Source: Liopterus haemorrhoidalis (taxonomy: Eukaryota > Arthropoda > Insecta > Coleoptera > Dytiscidae). Taken from it: a stretch of 64,000 bases of DNA. A model generated the notes under the pieces. That model was not told the DNA's origin and searched no databases. It saw nothing but the letters and a program-made list of their open reading frames with translations. The stretch spans positions 15,874,980-15,938,979 of the forward strand of contig OZ020623.1 of the NCBI GenBank assembly GCA_963971575.1, given 5' to 3'. Both the position numbers and the translations under genes were made by a program. This document shows positions 11,208 through 21,855 of the stretch, in pieces (position 1 is the stretch's first letter; every line of letters begins with the position of its first letter).

Positions 11208-12887
11208 CACTGGACGCGTTTTCATACAAATTATGCTCGTCAAAACTCAGACGAATAGCTGCGAATGTTCCAATTTCATAAAATGAATTGAAAGTCGTTT
11301 AATTGCTACTACTCAGTAAACCATACAATATCCACTGAACCAGTTTCTCGAACTGAGTCGAAATACTCATCTTTATTTAGAATCACTGCTTCAGATGAAC
11401 TTCGTAGAATCGTCCTTGAACTTCCATGTCTAATAATAAGAGACAATCCAACACAATTATTCGAAATATCTATTATTATACACCTAGTAAATGAAATATT
11501 CATTTATGCCAAACTAATTCCATACAAAACTACCAAATCTCGCCTTGTATTACCTTTGTAATCCTGAGATCTAGAAACTGGGGTTAAATCGAATTTCTAA
11601 TCAACAACTCAACTAAGCCGAATATATCCGGACATAGCCGATCTGTTCTATATTTACATGAACCATTATAGACTTCATAAATGGCAGGCATAGGCTAGAT
11701 TAATTTTGTATAGGGGTGAGTGTGGCCTAATTACGAAAGAGGTACCTTAAGAGAAGGGTGTGGATTGAGATATTAAACATGGTTTAGGCTCGGGATTGAT
11801 TCTAAAGACTTAGATGTACTTTAATTAGTTGAAATATAGTGGGAAAATAAGCAACAAGGTAGATAGTGTTATAGTAAGATTAATAATAAATAACACAAGT
11901 CTACATGTATCTAGAGCTGGAGTCCTTGTTGATATTTCGTGAAAAGTTTTGTGAAATTAGTAAATATGTGTTAATTTATTTTTTATCACGTACAGTTTTT
12001 GAAAAATCGACTATGATAAATCTTTATTAATAAAATTGAATGCTATATCTATTTTTTTATTGTTACGGCTTAATATTTGGTTTCTACACGTTTATAAGAC
12101 AATATCCGAAAAAAAACAATGTTTATCTGCCTGCCTGTCTGTATGTCTGTTTGTCTGGTTATTTGTTTATCTGTCTGTCTGTACAAGATTCAGCTGGACA
12201 TTTTTAAGAAATTTGGTATGATGATAGAGTAAATCCAGGATTCGAACATAGGCTATAAGGCATTTCAAAAAATTTATTTTAGTGGGATGTTTCGGGGTTA
12301 AACTGTTTATTAAAATACTTAAAATATCTCCCTTATTATTGACAGAAAAATATATGTAACAAAAATTGTTTATTATAAGAAAACACATAATTTTTTTCAA
12401 CGCATTTTTTTGGGGTTTAGAATTTTTGGAGGGGACAAAAACTATATATATATCTTCCTTATTCGACTATATCGACTAAAAAGCAAAACCATATGACAAA
12501 TATAGCTTATATTAAGAAAACAAAACTTTTATTTTTTGCATTTTTTCTATTATATGAATATTTGAGGAATTACGGGGGGACAAAAGGGGACAAGGCCACA
12601 TTTCATCGGCTCAGAGCCTTTTTGTGAACTAACTTTATTTTGCCGTCAATGTCAGAATTTTAGACCGTAACTCAAAAGTGACCATATATTTGTGATCTTA
12701 GGCAAAAAATATATAAGCATACCAATTTTCTAAAAAATTTAAAATTAAAAAAAAAATAATTTTTGAAATTATGGTCAAAATTTTTTCTACTCAGATTTTA
12801 GCCAAAATATATTTTTAAACTATTTCGAGGCAAGGATTATAAAAAAAAAATTGGAATCATACTTTCCTAGTTTTTAAACTGAGTTTG
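11208..12887. other. AT-rich region with a TCTG-rich tract, no gene
   Basis: No coding feature recognised. A degenerate (TCTG)n tract at about 12126-12182 is followed by sequence with weak similarity to 60540-60640 (an ATATCTCCCTT motif), suggesting an old repeat. The short open frames here have no recognisable domain. Confidence 0.35.
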
Positions 12888-13194
12888 GAAACTACGGATT
12901 ATCCAAAAATTTCAACCGCAGGTCGTTATCTCTAACTCTTATGTTGAGCTTTTTTTAATTCACAATTTTCACAAATAATGTTAATGATGTCATTAAAAAA
13001 AATTTTCATAAAATCGTTTTATGCGTTTGCATCAATCGATTAAAACCTCAAATTTTTTCTAGACTAAATAAACTACAGAGAATCCAAAAATTGTAACCGG
13101 AGATCGCTGTCTCTAATGGCTGGTTTCTGAAAACTTAGTAAACTATAAGCAAACGGTAAACTACGGTCAAATATAACAATCTCATAAGTAACCA

Positions 13195-14813
13195 ATCAAT
13201 CAATCAATCAATAATATCTTTATTCTTGCCTTTCGGCCTCGAATTAAAGTACATTATTTCTAAAATATTACATTTATTCCAAAATATCTGTATAACTTAA
13301 ATATCCCAATTAAATCTACTTCTTAATTAACAAAAATATAAATAACTAACTAACAAACAAGGAATCTTATAACTACGAAAATAAACTATTAAAAGTGGCC
13401 TATGGAACGTCTAGTCTTTCTTTCCGTTTTGTCGCGTTCGGTTTCTTTTGACTCTCATCATCCATTTTATACCGCTTCCTGTCTCCTCCAAGATTTTTTC
13501 CAGCCGTGCTGGCTCTTCCCTTATTTCTGGACAGCATCTTAATAGACCGGGAGCTCATGACAGTTTTTGGTCTCCGATTTCATACAGCATGCCTTTTGGA
13601 GGAGAGAATATTTACCCTGTGATAACAAAAAAGGGATGGTACTAAACCCCTGCACGCTTTCCGGTCATAGGGAAAATTGCATTTCCACTTAAACACAAAA
13701 TTTTTGTGCTTTTCTCTGATTTAATATTGCTTGCCCGTTTGTCAAAAGAAAGTTATAACAAATTTAAAGTCTTTTAAATATATGCATGCGATTCGGAGGG
13801 TCCCAAAAGGCTCAAACGGTCATGTGATCTTGTAATAAAAAAATATGATTTTCCGCGTTTTCATACGGCATGCCTATAATTAAAAGACTTTAAATTTGTT
13901 ATAATTTTCTTTTGACAAAAGGGCAAGCAATATTAAGTCTGTGAAAAACACAAAAATTTTGTGCAAGTGGAAATGCAATTTTCCCTATGACCGGAAAGCG
14001 TGCAAGGGTTTAGTACCATACCTTTTTTGTTGTCACAGGGTAAATATTCTCTCCTCCAAAAGGCATGCTGTATGAAATCGGAGACCAAAAATGTCATGAG
14101 CTCCCGGTCTATAAGTGGTTCATGGTTTCAGGTTCTTCTCTAAATGTCCGGCACTTCTTCTCTTCTTCATCCCTCCAAAATTGATTGGCTGCCGCCTCGT
14201 TCCGGCATCTGAATCTGGCAATCGTCTTCTTGTTTCTGTTATTGTCTCTCAAGTATCTTGGTAATGATTCTTCTTTTATCTTCTGGTAGTCTTCATTGTA
14301 TCTTGTTTTGTCTATTCTGTTCTGTATTTCTTGGTCCTGTACTTCCGTGTCTCTGTCCACCATCCTTTGCAGGTAATCCTCGCCTTCTTCCTGCATTCTC
14401 CTTACTTCCTCCAGACCATATCCATTTCTTTCATAGTACTTTCTTCTCTCTGTTCCCCAAGTTGTTTGCGTGTTATTTTCCTTTTCCTTCCTGCATTCTC
14501 TCAGAATTTCGTTGCAGCTTAGTCTGATCTTATGCTCGAATTTTGCTGCTCTGGCCCCGGTGTTGACTCTGATTTTGTCCCGTTTTGTTTCTGCTAGCAC
14601 TATATAGCCGGGAGTCTATCTGTCTAGCTGTAGCGTCCATTTGATGTAAGTCTCCTGTGTTCTTTCTATGTCTTCGTATTCGCTCCACCTCCATATCTCG
14701 CACCCGTACAGTAGAATTGTCTTTATCAATCTGTCATAAAGGAACATTTTTTGGTTAAAATCCGTCCTGAATTCCCTCTCTCCTATGCTCCAGATCTGTC
14801 CTATCGCGTTCCT
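13195..14813 (-). mobile_element. 5'-truncated LINE with (ATTG)n 3' tail
   Basis: A 14-bp duplication CTCATAAGTAACCA (13181-13194 and 14814-14827) flanks it. The 3' tail is ATTG repeats on the minus strand. The coding remnant shows the RT C-terminal region (TILLYGCEIWRWSEYEDIE, YIKWTLQLDR), then RVNTGARAAKFEHKI and FRCRNEAAANQFW with a final Cys/His part (CRTFREEPETMNHL). It is broken by stops and by the foldback element at 13545-14109. The clade is not resolved. Confidence 0.85.
13545..14109. mobile_element. 565-bp foldback element, copy 1
   Basis: An almost complete palindrome: arms of about 235 bp start GACCGGGAGCTCATGACA and end with its inverse, with a loop of roughly 90 bp. It is flanked by TA on both sides, which fits Tc1/mariner-type integration. 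It disrupts the LINE reading frame. A second 565-bp copy lies at 36634-37198. No coding capacity. Confidence 0.93.
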
Positions 14814-15039
14814 CTCATAAGTAACCATAGCAACCGTTTTCAAACTATTTAGTTATAGTTAACTAAGCTTTCAGAAACCGGCCCTAAATGTTTTGGAGTT
14901 GTTTTTTTTTTTTTTGATTCACAATTTTCACAAATAATTTAATTATGCCATTAAAAAAATGATATAATCTCAAAACGTATTAAACATTTAAAGCCCCAAT
15001 TTTTTTTAAGACGTTTCTAAGGTTGGTCACTAGTATAGC

Positions 15040-15365
15040 AATCTTAAGCTTGGATGCTATCGTCCTGAAAAAAACTATACTTGATATTCTGAAACCACTA
15101 TCTTAAGTTCCACAACCTGGATATCCATCGCCTTCCTGCTGATCTCTTGCCATTTAATTTTTCTTCCATTATCAACCTTAATAAATGGTATTTATTTTTA
15201 AGCATTCCATGGCCCTGATATTCCAACTTCCTCTTTTTAATTTGGAATATTAATTGAAGTTTTGTTCCTATCTTAGTGAGTACTTCTTCGTTCTTTGTTC
15301 TGCTGGTCCACGAAATGGGCAATATTCTTCCATAAATCCACATTTCGAAGGCGTCTATTCTCCTA
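15040..15365 (-). pseudogene. LINE reverse transcriptase C-terminal fragment
   Basis: An 81-residue frame reads WTSRTKNEEVLTKIGTK, then KKRKLEYQGHGML and NGKRSAGRRWISRLWNL. This pattern (RTNEEVL, KRRKLEYLGH, GRRSPGRRRISWL) is typical of the thumb/C-terminal region of many animal LINE RTs. Both ends are truncated. Confidence 0.72.
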
Positions 15366-15485
15366 TTTAACGTTTAAGTTAGAGTCCAGGCATGTATAAC
15401 AAACAACACTACAAGAAATATATAGTATTTCACAAGCTTTAATTCGATTGGTAAGTAGTGACATGTTAGCAGTTTCTTTATTTTA

Positions 15486-16223
15486 TTGGGTTGGCAACTA
15501 AGTAATTGCCGTTTTCTTAAGGAAAATATAACAGTTTATTTTTACTCACCAAAAAAGCTTTAATCACGAATGTATTTTCCATTATTTTCAATGACCTTTT
15601 TCCACTTTTCAGGCAGCATCATAATACCACGTTCATAAAACTGTGGGTTTTTATTGGCAAAAAATTGTGTCAACACCAGTTTTACTTCATAATCGTTATT
15701 GAATATTTTTCCTTGCAGAAAGTTGTAAATTGCGAAATAAATAATAGTCTGATGGTACTATGTCAGGACTATATGGTGGGTGTGGTAACACATCCCAACA
15801 TAGCTGCAACAATTTTTGGCGAGTGACCAAAGATGTATGGGGTCTAGCGTTATCATGATGGAACACAATTCCTTTGCGATTTGCCAATTCTGGTCGATTT
15901 TTCTTGATTGCAGCATCCAGTTTGGTTAGTTGATCTTTCTTTGGAGAATATCAGGTTTTGATGTTGTTTGAGGTGGTTCATTTGGTTGACTCCACGATCG
16001 TTTTCTAATGATATTGTTATACAAAACGATTCATTTTCGTTGCGCTTAAGAAGCATATCGCAAGTGTTGATCCGTTTCGCCAAGTGAATTTCCTTAAGTT
16101 CATGAGGAACTCATTTCAGTAACATGTCAAATGACCTTGAACATGTTATGACAGGAATTTGTGCATAAACACTGCTTAAACTACGAATTTGGGAAATCGG
16201 CAATTACTTAGTTGCCAACCTAA
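15486..16223 (-). mobile_element. Internally deleted mariner (mellifera-like)
   Basis: Terminal repeats TTGGGTTGGCAACTAAGTAA and its inverse are flanked by TA (15484-15485, 16224-16225). The termini strongly resemble those of honeybee-type (mellifera subfamily) mariners. At 738 bp it is far short of the usual 1.3 kb. The transposase keeps VFHHDNARPHTS (second Asp) and HPPYSPDIVPSDYYLF (third Asp) but the first catalytic region is deleted. Confidence 0.92.
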
Positions 16224-16947
16224 TACAATATTTTCTATATTTTATTATTTCCTTCACAAATCACATCTTACAATTATTGTGGAAAATGTTATATTGTTAT
16301 GATTTATTTTTTTCGGAAGATTTAGGTTAGTTTTAACTCGTCCTTGAGGATAAACGAAATGTGCAAAACAACAATTCATCTCTATATTTCGTCACGACGT
16401 TTTTTCACGTCACTTTATGTTTTTTTCTCATTTAACAAGGAGAAAAACATCTATTCTTTAGGCCTGTCACACCAATTTTTAATATTTGGGTAAAAAATTC
16501 CCGGTTTCACGTTTAACAGACGTACACTGATGTGCCAAGAAATATAAAACTTAACAAACCTAAACATTACAAAATTTCATGTGAAGCGTGAATTATCATA
16601 CATTTCAGGGTTTTGTAGGTATTTAATAAGTGTAAGAAGCCAAAATAATGCTGGATGTATGGGAATATTTGTTCTATAATCACATCAAAATCAACAGTTT
16701 TTAATAATCACTTGTATTCGTTATTTGATTACTAAGAGTTTCCATTTAATTTCTTTAATAAATTTAAATAACTTGCTAAAAATCCCAGCGTTTTTTCTGC
16801 ATTTGCTTCGTATTCAAGTTACATTAGATTAATAAAAAATATATTGATAAATGGTTTAATTTTGTTCAACTTTAGAAACGTATTTCTCACTAATAACAAT
16901 GTGTTATTTAATTTATAAGAATTTCGTTAGTATAAATTATTTATTCC

Positions 16948-17113
16948 CAGTGGCGGACTGGCCCGCCGGGATACCGGGCAATTTCCCGGTAGGCCGGTCC
17001 CAATAGGGCCGATTCTTGAAGCAATGGGGCCGGTCCTTCGACCAGCGAGGCCGGATCTTGACTCCATTTATTTCAATTTTCCAGGGCCGGAGAATTTTGA
17101 CAGTCCGCTACTG
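16948..17113. mobile_element. hAT-type MITE, 166 bp
   Basis: TIRs CAGTGGCGGACTG and CAGTCCGCTACTG (one mismatch) have a perfect 8-bp duplication TTTATTCC (16940-16947 and 17114-17121). GC-rich compared with its surroundings. Confidence 0.95.
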
Positions 17114-17449
17114 TTTATTCCTCTTTGATACCTTTAAAACGATAATCTAAAGTAATTCAAACAATAGGTTGGATCACAACGTATAATATATTCATATAAT
17201 AAAATAACTGTACGCTACACAGTACACTTTACAGTGTAGAGTGTAGTGTGAAGTGTCCATATGCGAGTCTACACATATCAACTTCTCAGCTGTTAAAAAA
17301 ATGTATTATATTTTTATTTCTAAAAAAGACTCACTTTACTAGCCATAAATACAAAAAATAGAGATACGCTAATGATTCATTAGATGATCATTAACTTATC
17401 TCTGAGTTCAATGACCAGACAATATGATGTGTTTTTTTTAATTTTAAAT

Positions 17450-17605
17450 TGTTATTTTATATCGTGACTATTAACTAAGTTCTGATGAAGATTTAAATTA
17501 AATCGAAACGTAAGCGTAGTTAATCAATTTGTTTTATTTTCTGACTGGTCCGTACCCCATTATCTATCAACTATAATTACTAACTTACGGACGTAACTCA
17601 TCTTA
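17450..17605 (+). mobile_element. Penelope-like element 3' end with hammerhead-like motif
   Basis: Contains CTGATGA at about 17482, a self-complementary GATTTAA...TTAAATC segment, then GAAACGTAAGC. It continues with TTCTGACTGGTCCG and TTACTAACTTACGGACG, shared with the palindrome at 35995-36232. Penelope-like elements are known to carry hammerhead ribozyme motifs of this CTGATGA/stem/GAAACG form. One extra A between core and stem II may weaken or abolish activity. Confidence 0.55.
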
Positions 17606-18405
17606 TCAAGATTATTAGCCATAATTTAGCTATGAATTAAAAAATTAATTAATTTTGTCAATAACACATAAACTGCAATATTTTTCAAAAACTCATTCTG
17701 ATCAAAAATTCCTCTGGTAAGTTTCTGGCTTAAATCAAGGTTCATTAAATATATTTTTAGTTTAACCCTTTTGGGCAAAAGGGTGCGGGACAAGAACTTT
17801 TTTAAAGACATTTTTGAATAAAATCGTGTTAAAAGAAACGAATTTAAAAAACTACCTTTCGTTCCTTAATCTACATCTCAAGATCTTTTTTTGGTACCAA
17901 ATAGTAAATAAATAAAAAAAAATTTATCAAAGACACAAATAAATCGTAATTTTTCAAAGCTGATAAAAAATTTCTGTTCTATTCTGGTTCCCATCAATCT
18001 TCATTATTCGGATGTTTAGATCAACTCCTCTGGGAGATAAGGTGGAGGACAAAAGAATTTTGGCATAATTTTGATGAAAATCACATAAAAAAAATTATTC
18101 AAAAATAAAAGCTTGTTGATCTACGCATTAAGAGGTTTGATTTGATATGCCACCAAAAAAAATTAAAAAAATATTTATTTTATCACAAAATACATATTTG
18201 TTTATTTACCTTAGGATGTGCTTTCTTGAATTCTCAGTATTTTTTTTTATATGTGGGCGAAAGAGTTGTATAAGTTTGTCAAATTGCAACTTTCTATATT
18301 AAGCTGTTTGTCTACAGTTTCTACCGTACAGACAGGCAAACACATGAATGACGTTGGGTTTTTTGGTGGTCATGCCTACAAAACCCTAATTTTTTTTTTA
18401 TATTT

Positions 18406-19254
18406 TAAAAACAATTGAATGGATTAGCTCAAAGACAGAACATTTTTTCCCAGCGGAATTCAACTTCTTTCAGAAAAGTGGGAAAAAATCATAGCTTCCG
18501 AGGGCAAATTATTTGATTAATGTATTCCCAAATTTTGTTATTGAAATAAATACTCAAAAAACACAAGAGAACAGTAACTTTCAATGCAACTTCCTAATAC
18601 ATTCCTGAGCTGGTCGTTCTTTACCCCTCACCCCAATTTACAGTTCTATGTTTGAAGAACTTCCATCTTTAATTCCAGAACACCAATTACATCTCCCTTG
18701 TCTCCGTTTCGCGACATTAGAAAATATGTCTTAAAAACATCTTTTGTGTCTTTCTGCACGAATTTCTTTTTTTCATAACAGATAAATTTCTTGCGTTGGC
18801 AAGGTACGAACAAATGAATAACCATTAATTATCCTTCTACTTCTTTCATAAATGGAACCGGCTGCCTCCAAACCGTTTGACAGCCCATTTTTAAAACCGA
18901 TAACGATTCGCAGTTTGAATTAAAACGTATTTTTCAGATATATATCACAGGCTGTAATGTAGACACAGATACACAAATTGTGAGTCATTTATTGGAAAAA
19001 TTTAATATTTTTTCATTAAAATGGGTAAATATTTTTTGAGATATTTATAAGATATTTAGGAGAAAGTAGAATAAATACTACTATTTTTTTATTTTGCTTG
19101 TAAAATAATTACGTAAACAACAACAGTAAAAAATTAATATGTAGAGTTGGGAACGACATTAGGTTGAGAGTAACTACATTTTCAATCAAATAAGTATATC
19201 TCCTAAAGTTTCTTACAAAACTTTCTTTAATTTTTAATCCAGATTTAGTACATA
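18406..19254. other. AT-rich, nothing recognised
   Basis: No coding region or repeat boundary was seen. Confidence 0.4.
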
Positions 19255-19965
19255 CGAGGGTTGTCTTTTATATTTCGGGATTGCGCTAAACTAGTTCTGC
19301 CATCTGGCAACTGACGCTTCTATCTTAAAGTTTGATATTTTTTTACAGTATACGTACTCAGAACGTTTTGACGTACGAGCGCTATTTGTGTTGTTTACAG
19401 TAACTTGAAAAAATTTATCTCGGCTAATAATTGAATAAAATCGTGATCATTTTCGAGCGATTATTTTTTACAAGTTTCCACGTGTCTTAACCCAACGACA
19501 ATGCATCGATGAACTTAATTCGACTTTTAGCACTATGAAGCACTATCAAGGACTACTGTTTATCGATGATTTGCCGACTTCAATCGTGGCCGTAGTTCGC
19601 TTAAGGACGTATTTCGTAAAGGTCGTCCAAAATCAGTTCTTGTTCCGGAAAACATTGATGCTGTGCGTGAACTGATACTGCAAGATCTTCAAGTGACTTA
19701 TCGTGAGATTGAAGTATCCTTGAGCATTAGTGGGACCAGCATACATTCATTATTGCATGACCATTTGGCCGTCAAAAAGATTTGTTTGTTTTGGATTCGA
19801 CATAATTTGACAATCGTAGTGGAAAAAATGCTTCGAAAATTGATTCAAACGCATGCAAAAGTGTATTGGTCTTCATGGAGAATATTTTGAAAAACAATAC
19901 AGCCACTTTTGTTGATAAATAATTGTTTTTGATCTCAAATCCCGAAATATAAAAGGCAACCGTCG
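19255..19965 (+). mobile_element. Internally deleted mariner (711 bp), relative of M1
   Basis: Termini CGAGGGTTGTCTTTTATATT and its near inverse are flanked by TA. The remaining coding part is HTH sequence (NIDAVRELILQDLQVTYREI, SIHSLLHDHLAVKK) close to the mariners at 1670 and 49275. The catalytic domain is deleted; C-terminal KLIQTHAKVYWSSW-like codons remain near 19840. Confidence 0.88.
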
Positions 19966-19970
19966 TACTA

Positions 19971-21256
19971 GGGGTGATCGATAAAATTCTAGAACAAACT
20001 AAAGGACGTAATTTCCGGCGCATTTCGTTTATATGTTTGAAAGCCTAATCTTTCATATAACTGCAGTAAAATTTCCAGACTGATCGTGCATACAGTATGT
20101 CCGTGACAGTCAACTAAAGCAACAAATTACGTACACTTTCATAATCATGAGTTTCGTGCAGTGATAAAACATCCCTTTTCAAAAGGTTTAAATGCTAGAG
20201 ATTTAAAAACGGAGTTAGACGAACTTCATGTGAGTCTACTCCTTCATATGTAATAGTTGCAAACTGAATTGGAGAAATTAAGCGTGTCAATCAAGTACAG
20301 AGGATGCACCACGTTCTGGTACGCCCAAAACAGATATCGATGAAGAAACGGCTAGAAAAGTCCACGAAATCGTGGTGAAATATCGCCGACTAAAATTGCG
20401 AGAGATAGCAGAGGCAGTAGGCATTTCATATGACCTCGCACATTAAATTTTAAACCAACATTTGGACATAACAAAGTTCACTGCATGATAGGCGCCGCGT
20501 TTGCTAACAAAATACCAAAATCAAGTGCGAATGACCATTTCTCAGCAATGTGTAGACATGTTCAAGCGCAGTACAAGAGATTTTTTGCGACGTTTTGTAA
20601 CTGTCGATGGAACGTGGATGCATCACTACAGTCCGGAGACCAAAGAACAATCAAAACAGTGGATAACACGCAGTTAACCAACTCCAAAGAATTCCAATAT
20701 AATGCCATCAGCTGCTAAGGTTAGGACTACCGTCTTTTGGGATTCTCGAGAATTAATTTTTATCGACTACTTACAACAATAACAATAACAAACCAGAATT
20801 ATGCGTCGTTATTAGACAGATGGAACGAAGAAATCAAATCCAAAAGGACACATTTGGCAAAAAAAGTTTTGTTCCACCATGATAACGCACCTTCCCAAAA
20901 ATCGGTAAGTGCGATGGCCAAACTGCAAGAATTACGATTCGAATTAATCGAACATGCATCGTACTTGCCAGACTTGGTTGCTTTTTCTTTTTTTTTCCAA
21001 AACTCAAAAAATGGTTGGCTGGAAAAAAAATCTCATCAAATACTGAAGTCGTCGAAACTGTAAATGGATATTTCGAGAGTTTAAATAATTCTTATTTTTC
21101 TAAAGGAATGACAGGTCTTGAAAAGCGTTGGGAGTAAGTGTACAGAGCTGTGTGAAATGTACAGAGCTGAATGGAGACTATGTAGGAAAAAAAAAATACA
21201 ATTTTGCCCCAAAAAGTTTGTTTTATGTCTCGTTCTAGAAACTTTCCTATCACCAA
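19971..21256 (+). mobile_element. Full-length but dead mariner (irritans-like)
   Basis: The left terminus GGGGTGATCGATAAAATTC and right terminus TTTCCTATCACCAA are imperfect inverted repeats. Length 1286 bp is normal for mariner. Recognisable transposase: VIKHPFSKGLNARDLKTELD near 20160, a TVDGTWMHHYSPETKEQS region near 20600 (Glu after Asp changed to Gly), IIFIDYLQQ near 20755, KKVLFHHDNAPSQKS near 20862 and LIEHASYLPDL near 20947 (the third Asp motif is degraded). Many frameshifts. The FWDSR/FIDYL pattern resembles Himar-type (irritans) transposases. Confidence 0.85.
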
Positions 21257-21349
21257 CGATTACATTCAGATATAAAACATTTCGAAATATTACCGATGTA
21301 GAAAACCACCTGATTAGATATTTTAAGTCAAGACCAGGAAACTTCTTTA

Positions 21350-21852
21350 TGGCTCAGTTACACGATGCAAGTAACTTGCACCAGTAAGTACTTGCACCAG
21401 CCACTGGCATCGTGTAAACGTACATGCAGTACTGGTGCCAGTACTGGCACAAGTATCTCATGCAAATCAAGTGAATAGAAGCCGTTCCTATTTACTGGCA
21501 CAAGTAGCCATGCCAGTGACTTAAAAATGGCCGCTGTGAACAGCTGATGTATTTCCGTGGTTACAAAAACAAACTTTTTCACACCTTTTTTTAATAAATG
21601 TAGTTTTTGGCACCAATTAATTTTTGTTTGAAAAGACGTACGCATAAAATACATAAAATTAGGTTAAACATCGAAAATTGGCGCGTTAAAAAGACGGTTT
21701 TACGCATAAAAAATAATTGGAAGCATCTACATTTTGCAGTGTGTTTCGGGTTCTTTGCAAGGTTACTTAAATAAGATACTGGAATACGTGTAAACGACAA
21801 AACGACTTGCGCAAGTACTGGCACAAGTAACTGGCATCGTGTAACCGGGCCA
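21350..21852. mobile_element. PIF/Harbinger-type MITE with internal repeats
   Basis: Termini TGGCTCAGTTACACGATGC and GCATCGTGTAACCGGGCCA are flanked by TTA (21347-21349 and 21853-21855). Subterminal copies of AGTACTGGCACAAGTA recur on both sides. A 3-bp TTA duplication fits PIF/Harbinger. The open frames inside are not genes. Confidence 0.88.
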
Positions 21853-21855
21853 TTA

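Larger units (their letters stand above)
13117..14884. mobile_element. PIF/Harbinger-type MITE hosting a LINE
   Basis: Termini TGGCTGGTTTCTGAAAAC and AAGCTTTCAGAAACCGGCCC are inverted repeats, flanked by TAA (13114-13116 and 14885-14887). The 3-bp TAA duplication fits PIF/Harbinger. Removing the LINE at 13195-14813 leaves a short MITE. A second right end of this family lies near 29720-29797. Confidence 0.78.
12888..15010. repeat. Two-unit tandem repeat (about 182 bp) split by a nested stack
   Basis: Unit 1 (about 12889-13070) and unit 2 (13071-13116 continued at 14885-15010) share ACTACRGA, TCCAAAAATT, TCTCTAA and ATTCACAATTTTCACAAATAAT in the same order. Unit 2 is interrupted at TCTCTAA by the MITE at 13117-14884, which fixes the order of events. 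Confidence 0.7.
16560..18405 (-). repeat. Family A repeat, copy 3 (old, inverted, rearranged)
   Basis: Both ends of family A appear in reverse orientation: the 3' end near 16600-16640 (ATTTCAGGGTTTTGTAGGTAT) and the 5' end near 18340-18400 (GCCTACAAAACCC). In between, two segments (about 17690-17860 and 17990-18110) each match the same part of copy 1, so part of the copy is duplicated. It hosts a hAT MITE and a Penelope-like end. The 335 bases left of it hold nothing recognisable. Confidence 0.65.

Noticed and set aside
14258..14527. Plus-strand frames of 89 and 63 codons
   Set aside because: They are antisense to the LINE coding remnant.
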